In this document: one piece after another, positions 30,655 to 38,685 of the stretch | Numbering within the stretch: the first letter of the stretch is position 1 | How the letters are laid out: the number at the start of each line of letters is the position of its first letter | Origin: Devosia submarina | GTDB taxonomy: Bacteria > Pseudomonadota > Alphaproteobacteria > Rhizobiales > Devosiaceae | Length of the DNA: 64,000 bases | Reading direction: 5' to 3' | NCBI RefSeq assembly: GCF_003056345.1 | Contig: NZ_PYWB01000011.1 | Location: 49,844 to 113,843, forward strand | Program-made: the position numbers and the translations under genes | Notes under the pieces: model-generated | Databases searched by the model: none | Seen by the model: the letters and a program-made list of their open reading frames with translations, nothing else | Told to the model about the DNA's origin: nothing

Positions 30655-30680
30655 GTTGAGGTTGCTGACCCTGCCTCAAC
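30655..30680 (+). promoter_or_regulatory. Inverted repeat upstream of doxX
   Basis: GTTGAGG (30655-30661) and CCTCAAC (30674-30680) form a perfect seven-base inverted repeat ending 17 bases before the doxX start. It could be a repressor operator or a leader hairpin. Confidence 0.4.
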
Positions 30681-30697
30681 ATCCTGAAGGAGCACTC

Positions 30698-31075
30698 ATG
30701 TTCGATCGTCTCTCCGCCTACACGCCGCAGGCCCTTGCCGCCCTACGCATCATTGCTGCGCTTTTGTTTATGGCGCATGGCACGCAGAAATTGCTGGGCT
30801 TTCCTGCTGCAGAGTTCAGCCCACCGATGTTCTCGATCTTCTGGTTCGCAGGCGTGATTGAGATCGTAGCCGGTGTCATGATCCTGCTTGGCTTTTTTAC
30901 TCGCCCCGCAGCCTTCATCGCCTCGGGCACCATGGCCGTTGCATATTGGATGGCGCATGCGCCGAGCAATTTCTTCCCCGTCAACAATGGCGGCGACGCG
31001 GCAATCCTGTTCTGCTTTGTGTTCCTGTTCCTGGTTTTTGCCGGTCCCGGCGCCTGGAGCGTCAACAAGCAGTAA
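30698..31075 (+). CDS. DoxX-family membrane protein
   Basis: A 125-residue protein with four hydrophobic helices. The DoxX signatures LFMAHGTQKLLGF, EIVAGVMILLGFFTRPAA and NNGGDAAILFCF are present. Relatives act in redox or sulfur metabolism and envelope stress, but no precise role can be given. ATG 30698 follows GAAGGAG, so the upstream in-frame ATG at 30656 is not used. Confidence 0.85.
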   Translation: MFDRLSAYTPQALAALRIIAALLFMAHGTQKLLGFPAAEFSPPMFSIFWFAGVIEIVAGVMILLGFFTRPAAFIASGTMAVAYWMAHAPSNFFPVNNGGDAAILFCFVFLFLVFAGPGAWSVNKQ

Positions 31076-31096
31076 GCTCAACTTCTGAATCAAAAT

Positions 31097-31130
31097 GGCC
31101 GCCGAGACATCTGTCTTGGCGGCCTTTTTG
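31097..31130 (+). terminator. Intrinsic terminator after doxX
   Basis: GGCCGCCGAGAC (31097-31108) pairs with GTCTTGGCGGCC (31113-31124), followed by TTTTTGTT. Confidence 0.88.
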
Positions 31131-31134
31131 TTGG

Positions 31135-31644
31135 TCAGAAGCCCTTGGGCTGTGGGCTGCGCTTGGCAGTGCGGCGCGGCTTGAAGAGTTCGCCAGGCTC
31201 GGTGGCGGGCTCGCGGCGGGTGGTTTCATGGGAATCGCTTGCCGCTGCTGCGTATCCGTCGGCTTCGGCATAGTCATCCGCTTCATCAGCTTGCGCGAGG
31301 TCGCGAATGGCGTCCCGCACCTCATCAAGCAGGGAAGCCGAATAGCGGGAGCGGTTCACGTGCTCACCGCTTTGCTCATGGGTTTTGAACCAGACGAGGA
31401 GCGCCTCGCAGGCGATCCGCAGCACGACGATATAAAGCAGACCAAAAACGGCAAGCTCGAGCAAGCCCCAAAGGCCATTGCCGAAGCCGAGGCTGAACCG
31501 CCAGAACATATGGCTTACAGCCCATAGGAGAATAGCGGCGAGTCCCAGCGCGTAAAGGATGGGAACAAGCTTGGGCGAAAGAATCGCGTCGAGCCGGAAC
31601 AGGGTCTGGCGGGTAAACAAGCGTTTCAGATCGTCGAGGGTCAT
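31135..31644 (-). CDS. DUF4282-like membrane protein
   Basis: A 169-residue protein. A short amphipathic N-terminus (LDDLKRLFTRQTLFR) precedes two long hydrophobic helices (about 25-45 and 58-82), then a charged cytoplasmic tail with acidic and Pro/Arg-rich parts. The pattern fits the DUF4282 family of unknown function. ATG 31644 is preferred to 31650 because GGAG is better spaced. Confidence 0.6.
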   Translation of the reverse strand: MTLDDLKRLFTRQTLFRLDAILSPKLVPILYALGLAAILLWAVSHMFWRFSLGFGNGLWGLLELAVFGLLYIVVLRIACEALLVWFKTHEQSGEHVNRSRYSASLLDEVRDAIRDLAQADEADDYAEADGYAAAASDSHETTRREPATEPGELFKPRRTAKRSPQPKGF

Positions 31645-31665
31645 CCTCATCTCCGCAATGCGATT

Positions 31666-32436
31666 CTATGCGATAGCAACTTGGCCACCAGTGCCGATGC
31701 TGACAAGGCTTTCATCACCAGCGCTTCGCGTCGGTCCAAAGCGCTTTTCAAACGCGGCACGGAGCGACGAATCGATCTCGGGCAGCGAGACGAGGTGGCC
31801 TAGATCCTCAAAGCTCGTGACGCCTTGGTCGGATATGCCGCAGGGCACGATGCCATTGTAGTGGCTGAGATCCGGGCTGACATTGAGCGAGATGCCGTGA
31901 AAGGTTACCCATTTGGAGACCCGGACACCGATAGCGGCGATCTTGTCTTCGGTGGCGGGTCCCTTTTCCGGTCGGCGTACCCAGACGCCGATCCGCCCGT
32001 CCCGTCGTTCGCCGGCTATATTGTGCAGGGCTAGCGTGTCGATCACCCAGTCCTCAAGCCCTTTGACCAGGCAACGGATATCACGACCGCGCTGGGTCAG
32101 GTCCAGCATCACATAGGCCACACGCTGGCCAGGGCCGTGATAGGTGTATTGCCCGCCTCGTCCCGCATCAAAGACGGGGAATCGATCCGAAAGCAGGTCC
32201 TGGGGCAGGGCGGATGTGCCGGCGGTGTAGAGCGGTGGGTGCTCCAGGAGCCAGATTGCCTCTTCATCGGTACCGGCGGCAATGCCCGCAGCACGCGCCC
32301 GCATGGCCTCAAGTGCATCGGGATATGGCACCAAATCCTTGGAGATGATCCATTGCACCGGCTGGCCGTCGGCCCGCGCCAGTTTGTTGACGGTTTCGCA
32401 GCCAATGTTGTGGGGAGTTAACACTTCCATAACCAT
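31666..32436 (-). CDS. lipB: Lipoyl(octanoyl) transferase
   Basis: LipB (256 residues) moves octanoate from acyl carrier protein to lipoyl domains of 2-oxo acid dehydrogenases. [12 protein letters not shown], the catalytic lysine region [11 protein letters not shown] and the catalytic cysteine in IVPCGI are present. Start codons at 32436 and 32430 are both possible; neither has a clear ribosome site. It is divergent from fliN with almost no spacer. Confidence 0.93.
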   Translation of the reverse strand: MVMEVLTPHNIGCETVNKLARADGQPVQWIISKDLVPYPDALEAMRARAAGIAAGTDEEAIWLLEHPPLYTAGTSALPQDLLSDRFPVFDAGRGGQYTYHGPGQRVAYVMLDLTQRGRDIRCLVKGLEDWVIDTLALHNIAGERRDGRIGVWVRRPEKGPATEDKIAAIGVRVSKWVTFHGISLNVSPDLSHYNGIVPCGISDQGVTSFEDLGHLVSLPEIDSSLRAAFEKRFGPTRSAGDESLVSIGTGGQVAIA

Positions 32437-32740
32437 GCTTGCCAGAGAGTTACCAAACAATGAACCGCGGCGTCAGCTGCGCGACGAAAAGGCTCCAGAC
32501 TTACTTATGCGCACATTGGACAATATTGAAGTGGACATCACCGTTGAGCTTGGCGCGACGACGATGCCGATTCACCATTTACTGCGCATGGGCCGCGGTG
32601 CGGTGATCGAGCTCGATGCCACTGAGCATGATCCCCTCAACATCTACGCCAACAATGTGCTGATCGCCCACGGTGAGGTCAGCGTCGATGAGGGATATCT
32701 TCGGGTCCAGGTCACGCAAAAGGCGCAGCGCCGGCTTTAG
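32435..32740 (+). CDS. fliN: FliN/SpoA-domain flagellar switch-like protein
   Basis: A short protein (101 residues from ATG 32435) whose C-terminal 75 residues form one SpoA domain: [25 protein letters not shown] and [12 protein letters not shown] are typical of FliN in the flagellar C-ring. The first 24 codons use codons unusual for this genome (TTA, AGA, CTT), so ATG 32507 (77 residues) is a real alternative start. No other flagellar gene is in the window, so the gene is orphaned from its cluster. Confidence 0.75.
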   Translation: MLARELPNNEPRRQLRDEKAPDLLMRTLDNIEVDITVELGATTMPIHHLLRMGRGAVIELDATEHDPLNIYANNVLIAHGEVSVDEGYLRVQVTQKAQRRL

Positions 32741-32885
32741 GGCAGGGCGCGGACCTGTGGAAAAGCTCCGGCATGAAGATCATTTCACCGGCTTCAACGA
32801 AATTACGATTTAAGCGCTTGAGGTTGGCCACGAGCTTTGCTACATCCCCGCTCGCTTCGCCGAACGGAGAAGCTCTACCAAGCGT

Positions 32886-32970
32886 GCGGTCGTGGCGGAA
32901 TTGGTAGACGCGCAGCGTTGAGGTCGCTGTGTCGCAAGACGTGGAAGTTCGAGTCTTCTCGACCGCACCA
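32886..32970 (+). tRNA. tRNA-Leu (anticodon GAG)
   Basis: A complete class II tRNA of 85 bases with encoded CCA. The acceptor GCGGTCG pairs with CGACCGC. The anticodon stem CAGCG/CGCTG encloses TTGAGGT, giving anticodon GAG (Leu, CUC/CUU). A long variable arm and the T-loop GTTCGAGTC are present. Confidence 0.95.
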
Positions 32971-32994
32971 ATCATCCCTTGCGGATGACCAGAA

Positions 32995-33023
32995 AAAAGG
33001 CCGCCCCTTGGGGCGGCCTTTTC
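32995..33023. terminator. Bidirectional terminator
   Basis: AAAAGGCCGCCC pairs with GGGCGGCCTTTT around CTTG, with an A-run on one side and a T-run on the other. It can end both the tRNA-Leu transcript (plus) and the small lipoprotein transcript (minus), which converge here. Confidence 0.85.
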
Positions 33024-33025
33024 GT

Positions 33026-33193
33026 TTATGGAGTGGCGGGAGCCGGGGTTGCTGGAGCTGCGCCGTCAGCTGGCGGCGTGGTAGCCGGTGCTGGCGTTTC
33101 GGCTGGAGCGTTCGTTGCTGGTGCATCGCCACCGCAAGCAGCAAGGGACAGGGCTGCAACGACGGCGAGCGGGGCGAATAGCTTCCGTGACAT
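33026..33193 (-). CDS. Small Pro/Ala-rich lipoprotein
   Basis: A 55-residue protein starting at ATG 33193 after GGAGATCCC. The signal SRKLFAPLAVVAALSLAA-C places the lipidated cysteine at residue 20. The mature part is only about 35 residues of Ala, Pro and Thr (APATTPPADGAAPATPAPATP), so it is a disordered tether-like lipoprotein. No function is assigned. It is convergent with tRNA-Leu and shares its terminator. Confidence 0.65.
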   Translation of the reverse strand: MSRKLFAPLAVVAALSLAACGGDAPATNAPAETPAPATTPPADGAAPATPAPATP

Positions 33194-33553
33194 GGGATCT
33201 CCTACGATTCTGTTTCTCGTTATGAGCGGGTATTCACGCAGACGTGAGCTAACCGACGCATTTAGGCAAAGATGGGGCCAGAGGCCTCTCTGCTCCAGAC
33301 AAGCTCTTGTTTGGGCAGCGTGCAACAAACGCAGGCCCTCTCAGCCGAGTTCCAGAGCGACAGCTAGGCAGGGTAGCCTGTTGCCCGAAAGTGACACGGC
33401 GGTGCTGCGTGCCCGAAGGGCAGCTTGGGCGGCACGCCTAACCTTCGTGCCTACGCACAAAGTGATGCATATCTTGCGCGTTAGTCTGGCGCATCGCTGC
33501 ATGAGTAGCTACAGCTTGGCCGCCCCTGAAACCCGCGACGCAAAGGGCTCCCA
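33194..33553. other. Intergenic region upstream of mgtE
   Basis: About 360 bases with no supported gene. It must hold the promoter of the small lipoprotein (minus) and that of mgtE (plus). A short inverted repeat GGCACG/CGTGCC lies at 33431-33451. I could not recognise a magnesium riboswitch. Confidence 0.5.
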
Positions 33554-34969
33554 ATGAGCACAGACTTCGACACAGCGCCTGGCAATGACGCGGGCATTGA
33601 TCCCAATGCACTGCGCGATCGCGAAGACCGAATCTCTCCGCTATGGATCGAGCGACTGCGCGCCTTTCTGCTCGCCGGCCGGAGCGAAGATGTTGCAACC
33701 GTTATCGGCCCCCTTCATACGGCTGATCTAGGCGACGTGCTGGAAACGCTGGAGCCCGAGGAGCGTATCCACCTGGTACGCACGCTGGGGGATCTGTTCG
33801 ATTACTCGGCGCTGACGGAAGTGGACGAGAGCGTCCGCATCGAGCTGATGGACGCGCTGCCCAATGCCGCCATTGCGCGCGGTGTGGCGGGCTTGGACAA
33901 TGACGACGCGGTCGCGATCCTGGAAGATTTGCAAGAGGAAGACCGTGACGAGGTCCTTGCCAAGCTGCCAACCTTTGAGCGGCTGAACCTCAAGCGCAGC
34001 CTCGATTTTCCCGAAGATTCCGCCGGAAGGCGGATGCAGACCGACTTTATCGCTATTCCCCCCTTCTGGACGGTTGGGCAGACGATCGACTATCTGCGTC
34101 GTGAAAAGGATTTGCCGGACGAATTCTACCAAATCTATGTGGTGGACGCGTCGTACCAGGTGCTTGGCACCATTCCGCTCGACAAATTCCTGCGGGCGCA
34201 GCGCGCCACCTCGATCCAAGCCTTGATGAACACCAATCTGGTGCTGGTCGACGCCAATGAAGACCAGGAAGAAGCCGCGCGCGATTTCGAGCGCTATGAT
34301 CTGGTTGAAGTTGGCGTGGTGGATGAAAGCCGCCGGCTCGTGGGTGTCCTCACCATCGACGACATGGTGGACGTGATCCACGAGGAAGCCGATGAAGACA
34401 TCAAGCTGCTGGCGGGCGTTGGCGACGAGGATATCTCCGGGTCAACCATCGACACGGTGCGCAGCCGTGTGCCGTGGCTGGTGGTGAACCTTGTGACCGC
34501 GCTGGCCGTGAGTTTCGTTATCGGCCTTTTCGACGCCACTATCGAGCAAATGGTGTCTCTTGCCGTGCTGATGCCCATTGTTGCCTCCATGGGCGGCAAT
34601 GCGGGCACGCAGACCATGACCGTTACCGTGCGCGCCCTTGCCATGCGCGAGCTCGACGGCCGCCGACTGCGAAGGCTCGTCACGCGCGAAATGATCGTGG
34701 GCTTTGCCAATGGCGTCATTTTTGCCGTCCTGATCGGAATCGTGACCTGGCTGCGATTCAGCGATGTGGAGCTTGGCGGGGTAATTGCGGCGGCGATGAT
34801 CATCAATCTGATCGTTGCTGGTACGGCCGGAATTTTGATCCCGATTACGCTGGAAAAATTCAAGGCCGATCCGGCGATTGCCTCGGCTGTGTTTGTGACC
34901 ACAATCACCGACACTGTTGGTTTCTTTGCCTTTTTGGGCATTGCCGGCTTGTGGTTCGGGCTGTTTTGA
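33554..34969 (+). CDS. mgtE: Magnesium transporter MgtE
   Basis: A 471-residue Mg2+ channel. It has an N-terminal helical sensor domain (about 30-150, IGPLHTADLGDVLETLEPEER), two CBS domains (about 155-285) and five membrane helices from about 310. The selectivity-filter region MPIVASMGGNAGTQT is intact. It should be a constitutively gated Mg2+ importer, closed by cytoplasmic Mg2+ binding to the sensor domains. Confidence 0.95.
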   Translation: MSTDFDTAPGNDAGIDPNALRDREDRISPLWIERLRAFLLAGRSEDVATVIGPLHTADLGDVLETLEPEERIHLVRTLGDLFDYSALTEVDESVRIELMDALPNAAIARGVAGLDNDDAVAILEDLQEEDRDEVLAKLPTFERLNLKRSLDFPEDSAGRRMQTDFIAIPPFWTVGQTIDYLRREKDLPDEFYQIYVVDASYQVLGTIPLDKFLRAQRATSIQALMNTNLVLVDANEDQEEAARDFERYDLVEVGVVDESRRLVGVLTIDDMVDVIHEEADEDIKLLAGVGDEDISGSTIDTVRSRVPWLVVNLVTALAVSFVIGLFDATIEQMVSLAVLMPIVASMGGNAGTQTMTVTVRALAMRELDGRRLRRLVTREMIVGFANGVIFAVLIGIVTWLRFSDVELGGVIAAAMIINLIVAGTAGILIPITLEKFKADPAIASAVFVTTITDTVGFFAFLGIAGLWFGLF

Positions 34970-35118
34970 CCGCTGCGAAAATCCTGTGGCCAGCAGAGGA
35001 GTGTGGCAAGACTGCAGCTTGCCATGGTTTTCTCGCACAGTTAATCTTGTGTTGCTGGGGCGCGGCAGAGGGTTTTATCCCGAAGGGCTCCGGCGTTCGC
35101 GGCTGACAGGGAGCAACA

Positions 35119-35223
35119 ATGCGTAGTCAACCGAAGGCCACAGCGATGTGGCGAGCAGCAAGCTGGACCTTGGTTTGCCTGCTCTCTATGGGATTGGTCT
35201 TTTCCGTAATTGCTGGTGTGTAA
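35119..35223 (+). CDS. Small single-pass membrane peptide (34 residues)
   Basis: A tiny open frame missed by length cut-offs: ATG 35119, stop TAA 35221-35223. A good ribosome site (AGGGAGCAACA) precedes it. The peptide starts MRSQPKATAMWRAA with three basic residues, then a single hydrophobic helix (WTLVCLLSMGLVFSVIAGV) runs to the end. The layout (basic cytoplasmic end, membrane helix) fits a small inner-membrane protein. An intrinsic terminator follows 38 bases downstream. No family is recognised. Confidence 0.6.
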   Translation: MRSQPKATAMWRAASWTLVCLLSMGLVFSVIAGV

Positions 35224-35260
35224 GGAACGCCAGGATTAACATTAGACAGTGATTTGTTGG

Positions 35261-35290
35261 AGGGCGCCCGGGGTTTCGGGGCGCCCTTCT
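35261..35290 (+). terminator. Terminator after the small membrane peptide
   Basis: AGGGCGCCC (35261-35269) pairs with GGGCGCCCT (35279-35287) across a nine-base loop, followed by TTCTTG. It ends the 34-codon gene transcript just before the GST gene. Confidence 0.75.
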
Positions 35291-35307
35291 TGCTGAATGG
35301 AGCTGCC

Positions 35308-35985
35308 ATGAAACTGCTAATCGGGAATCGTAATTATTCGAGCTGGTCCTTGCGGCCCTGGCTGGTGCTCCAGCATTTCGAGATCCCGTTCGAGGACGAA
35401 GTGCTCCAGCTCGCGGGCGAAGGGTTCCGAGACGTGCTCGCCCAGCGATCGCCTACCGGCCGGGTGCCGGTGCTGATCGATGGTGATTTGGTCGTGCCAG
35501 AAACCCTGGCCATCATTGAATATCTCGCCGATAAATTCCCCGACAAGGCCATTTGGCCAGACGATATTCGCGATCGTGCGCTGGCGCGTGCGGCGGCAAC
35601 GGAAATGCACGCTGGCTTTTCTGGGCTGCGCAGCCATGCCCCCATGAATCTGCGCTCCTCGCATCCGGGCAAGGTCGCGCTTGATACAGTCGCCAGGGAT
35701 CTCCAGCGCCTTGAAGCGCTCTGGGGTGGGCTGCTGCAAAAGTCGGGGGGACCGTTTTTGTTCGGGGCATTGACAGCTGCCGACGCCATGTTTGCGCCTG
35801 TTGCCACTCGTATCAGGACCTATGCGCTCCCCGTATCGGACACAGCCGCCGCCTATGTGGAAGCCATCTATGCCGTTCCGGCCTTCCAGAGCTGGCTTGC
35901 CATGGCGCTTAAGGAGCCATGGGTTGTGGATGAGGACGAAATTGACGTGATTCAGGGACGGGCCAAGCCCGGCACAATTGTATGA
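35308..35985 (+). CDS. Glutathione S-transferase family protein
   Basis: A 225-residue two-domain GST. The thioredoxin-like N-terminus has NYSSWSLRPWLVLQHFEIPFE, with the Ser of SSWS as likely catalytic residue, and the glutathione-binding VPVLIDGDLVVPETLAIIEYL. The helical C-terminal domain contains FGALTAADAMFAPVATR. ATG 35308 follows GGAGCTGCC. The substrate is unknown. It overlaps the DUF1489 gene by four bases. Confidence 0.88.
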   Translation: MKLLIGNRNYSSWSLRPWLVLQHFEIPFEDEVLQLAGEGFRDVLAQRSPTGRVPVLIDGDLVVPETLAIIEYLADKFPDKAIWPDDIRDRALARAAATEMHAGFSGLRSHAPMNLRSSHPGKVALDTVARDLQRLEALWGGLLQKSGGPFLFGALTAADAMFAPVATRIRTYALPVSDTAAAYVEAIYAVPAFQSWLAMALKEPWVVDEDEIDVIQGRAKPGTIV

Positions 35986-36407
35986 TCCACATGATCAAGC
36001 TCTGCGTGGGCGTCCAAACGCTTGAAGAGCTCGAAAGCTACCGCGATGAGCGCGCCCATTGGTGGGACGCGGACTATGGCGAAGATGTCCATGTGCACCG
36101 CACGCGCATGATGCCCAAGCAGGCAAAGGAAATGGAGGGCAAGTCCTCGCTTTATTGGGTCATTGCGGGGCAGGTCGTCGCGCGCCAGCCGATCCTGCGG
36201 CTGGCCAAGTTCACCAATGCGGAGGGCAAGGATTATTGCGACATCATCATGGCGCGCGACATGATCCGAACGGTGCCTTACCCCAAGCGACCCTTCCAGG
36301 GTTGGCGCTATCTGCGGCCCGAAGATGCGCCGCCTGACATCGGCGCAAATGAGAATGCCGAATCGTTGGCACTGGCAGCCGACCTGGCCCGGTTGGGGCT
36401 GATCTAA
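35982..36407 (+). CDS. DUF1489 family protein
   Basis: A 141-residue protein matching the alphaproteobacterial DUF1489 family by its blocks MIKLCVGVQTLEEL, HVHRTRMMPKQAKE, GSSLYWVI-like SSLYWVIAGQ and PKRPFQGWRYL. Function unknown. It overlaps the GST gene (ATGA) and is probably co-expressed with it. Confidence 0.8.
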   Translation: MIHMIKLCVGVQTLEELESYRDERAHWWDADYGEDVHVHRTRMMPKQAKEMEGKSSLYWVIAGQVVARQPILRLAKFTNAEGKDYCDIIMARDMIRTVPYPKRPFQGWRYLRPEDAPPDIGANENAESLALAADLARLGLI

Positions 36408-36465
36408 ACGCCGTCGGAATGCTAGCGAAAAGTTAATCTCACATCGCGGTTAGCGGCCCGTGATC

Positions 36466-36480
36466 TTAACGTGCCGTTAA
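36466..36480 (+). promoter_or_regulatory. CtrA-type binding site upstream of mipZ
   Basis: TTAACGTGCCGTTAA is a perfect TTAA-N7-TTAA, the full binding motif of the alphaproteobacterial cell-cycle regulator CtrA. It lies 55 bases before the first mipZ start, and a half-site (GTTAA, 36432-36436) lies further upstream. The sequence match is exact; regulation is inferred. Confidence 0.65.
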
Positions 36481-36534
36481 CCGCTGCGGCCCTTTTTAGT
36501 GGATGTATTAACAAACACTGATTTGGAGACAGCG

Positions 36535-37374
36535 ATGGCGCGTCATGGTGCGCATGTCATTGTGGTGGGAAATGAGAAAGGCGGGTCGGGCAAGTCCACG
36601 ACAGCCTTCCACCTGGCCGTTTATCTGCTGCATTCGGGCTATCGTGTCGCCACCATCGATGTCGATAGCCGCCAGCAAACCTTTACCCATTATGTCCGCA
36701 ACCGCCGCATCCATATCCAGGAGCGCGGGCTGAGCCTGCCAAACCTCAAGCACTACCATCTGCCAACGGCTTGGGGCGATTCGGTGAAGGACAACAACAA
36801 GGCCGAATTCGACATGTTCCGCCGCGCCGTTGGCGAGGTGGAAGATCGCGTCGATTTCCTCGTGATCGACACGCCCGGCTTTGACACCAATTTGACCCGC
36901 CTTGCCCATTCATTGGCCGACACTTTGGTGACGCCAGTCAATGACAGCCTGATCGACCTCAACGTCCTCGCCCGGATCGACCCTCAGACCGGCGCGCCGC
37001 TTGAAACCAGCCATTATGCGCGCCTCGTGCAGCGGGCCCGATCCGAACGGCTCGCCGTAGATGGACACAGCGTTGACTGGGTGCTGGTGCGTAATCGCAT
37101 CTCGATGCTCGGCTCGCGCAATTCGCGCCATGTGCATGCGACCCTTGATTCCATCGCTACGCGCTTTGGCTGCCGTGTCGCCGATGGGATTGCCGAGCGC
37201 GTGATCTTCCGCTCGCTCTTTCCAACCGGGATGACAGTGTTTGATCCCATCGATGAGGATGGCTCGGAAAGCACGACCATGTCGCACATCAGCGCGCGGC
37301 AGGAATATCGCAATCTGGTGGCTGCGCTGAACCTGCCGGTCGATGAAGTGGAGCCGATGCGCCTGTCCGCCTAG
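36535..37374 (+). CDS. mipZ: MipZ-like division-plane positioning ATPase, copy 1
   Basis: A 279-residue ParA-superfamily ATPase. The deviant Walker A KGGSGKST is at residues 15-22, IDVDSRQQTFTHY follows, and the Walker B-like VIDTPGFDTNLTRLAHS lies near 112. The long MipZ-specific segments VNDSLIDLNVLA and WVLVRNRISML are intact. In Caulobacter, MipZ forms a polar gradient with ParB and blocks FtsZ away from midcell. ATG 36535 follows TTGGAGACAGC. A perfect CtrA site lies upstream and a second paralogue follows after 23 bases. Confidence 0.93.
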   Translation: MARHGAHVIVVGNEKGGSGKSTTAFHLAVYLLHSGYRVATIDVDSRQQTFTHYVRNRRIHIQERGLSLPNLKHYHLPTAWGDSVKDNNKAEFDMFRRAVGEVEDRVDFLVIDTPGFDTNLTRLAHSLADTLVTPVNDSLIDLNVLARIDPQTGAPLETSHYARLVQRARSERLAVDGHSVDWVLVRNRISMLGSRNSRHVHATLDSIATRFGCRVADGIAERVIFRSLFPTGMTVFDPIDEDGSESTTMSHISARQEYRNLVAALNLPVDEVEPMRLSA

Positions 37375-37397
37375 GGCAGGGTGCAGGGTTTGGGAGT

Positions 37398-38303
37398 ATG
37401 CTGGTGGCCGGGAAGGGCGTTCACGTCATCGTCGTAGGCAATGAGAAGGGCGGTTCGGGCAAGTCGACCACGGCCTTTCACCTGGCCATCTATCTGCTGC
37501 ACCAGGGCTTCCGCGTCGCCAGCATCGACGTGGATAGCCGTCAGCAGACGCTTACCCATTATGTCCAGAACCGCTTGGAGTGCCAGCGGCGGCGCGGCAT
37601 CGAAATCCTGCAGCCGGTTCATTACCACCTGCCGCTTACGCGCGGCGACTCGCGCAAGGAAAACGACCGCATCGAGTTCAATCTGTTCCGTCGCGCCATT
37701 GGCGAGGTCGAACAACATGCCGATTACGTCGTGATCGACACGCCCGGCTTTGACACCAATCTGACGCGCCTCGCCCATTCCATGGCCGATACGCTGATCA
37801 CACCCGTCAATGATAGCCTCATCGACCTCAACGTCATGGCGCAGTTCGACAGTGTCACCGGCGAACCGCGCGAGATGAGCCATTATGCCCGCCTGGTGCA
37901 GCGCGCGCGTGCCGAGCGGCAATCCATTGATGGCAAGGCAATCGATTGGGTGCTGGTGCGCAATCGCATTTCCATGCTGTCTTCGCGCAATATGCGCCAG
38001 GTTCAGATCATGCTGCAGCGGATCGCCGACCGGTTAGGCTGCCGTGTGGCCGACGGCATCGCGGAGCGCGTCATCTTCCGCTCGTTGTTTCCGAGCGGTC
38101 TAACCGTTTTTGATTCCCTCACGGACGAACTGATGGGCGGTGTTCCGTCCATGTCGCACATGAGCGCTCGCCAGGAATATCGCAATCTGATGGCGGCATT
38201 GCACTTGCCGGTGAATGGCCGGGCAGAATTGCCTCCGGCTCAACCAAGCAGTCGTTCAGCCCACCAATTCGTCCACATGATGCAGGCGGAGCCTGCGCTC
38301 TAG
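37398..38303 (+). CDS. MipZ-like ATPase, copy 2
   Basis: A 301-residue paralogue of the preceding MipZ, sharing long identical blocks (VGNEKGGSGKSTTAFHLA, DTPGFDTNLTRLAHS, RVADGIAERVIFRSLFP). Walker A and the switch regions are intact, so it should bind ATP. It differs mainly in residues 55-90 and in an added 25-residue Pro/Ser-rich tail. GGGAG is only two bases before ATG 37398, so GTG 37404 is a possible start. The tandem order implies a local duplication and co-transcription. Confidence 0.88.
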   Translation: MLVAGKGVHVIVVGNEKGGSGKSTTAFHLAIYLLHQGFRVASIDVDSRQQTLTHYVQNRLECQRRRGIEILQPVHYHLPLTRGDSRKENDRIEFNLFRRAIGEVEQHADYVVIDTPGFDTNLTRLAHSMADTLITPVNDSLIDLNVMAQFDSVTGEPREMSHYARLVQRARAERQSIDGKAIDWVLVRNRISMLSSRNMRQVQIMLQRIADRLGCRVADGIAERVIFRSLFPSGLTVFDSLTDELMGGVPSMSHMSARQEYRNLMAALHLPVNGRAELPPAQPSSRSAHQFVHMMQAEPAL

Positions 38304-38569
38304 CGCGAGCCCAGGGTGAGCCGCAGGGCGCGTTTGCCCCCAGGGGCAAACACATCGATATCGATGTTGGCTTGGGGCTGGGCCATGCGGCGCGCGCGGG
38401 CTGATAGAACCAGCACGACACCGAGCAGATCGCCCACCGAACGCTTCTTGCCCAGAAGCCGGCCGGTCATCCCGGCGAGCACGCGATTGCGTGCGCTCAG
38501 GTCGGCCGTTGCTAGCGGTGAGCGGCCAACAAAATTGGCCAGCTCGGACAGAGCCGTATTCTCGCTCAT
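38300..38569 (-). CDS. Conserved-looking hypothetical protein (89 residues)
   Basis: Starts at ATG 38569 after TTTGGAGTAGCCC. Helical first half (ENTALSELANFVGRSPLATADLSARNRVLAG), a basic middle (GRLLGKKRSVGDLLGVVLVLSARARR) and a beta-like end (NIDIDVFAPGGKRALRLTLGSR). I recognise no family and see no signal peptide. It ends in a four-base tail overlap with the second mipZ and lies downstream of the carboxypeptidase on the same strand. Confidence 0.6.
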   Translation of the reverse strand: MSENTALSELANFVGRSPLATADLSARNRVLAGMTGRLLGKKRSVGDLLGVVLVLSARARRMAQPQANIDIDVFAPGGKRALRLTLGSR

Positions 38570-38685
38570 TGGGCTACTCCAAACACAGGCGCCAATTTGC
38601 TTCATATACTCGCCAGTGGCATACGGCCCTGGCGTGTCACACATCTGTTGGGCGGCGCCGGATAGTCCCGGCGCTGCCCGTTGTT

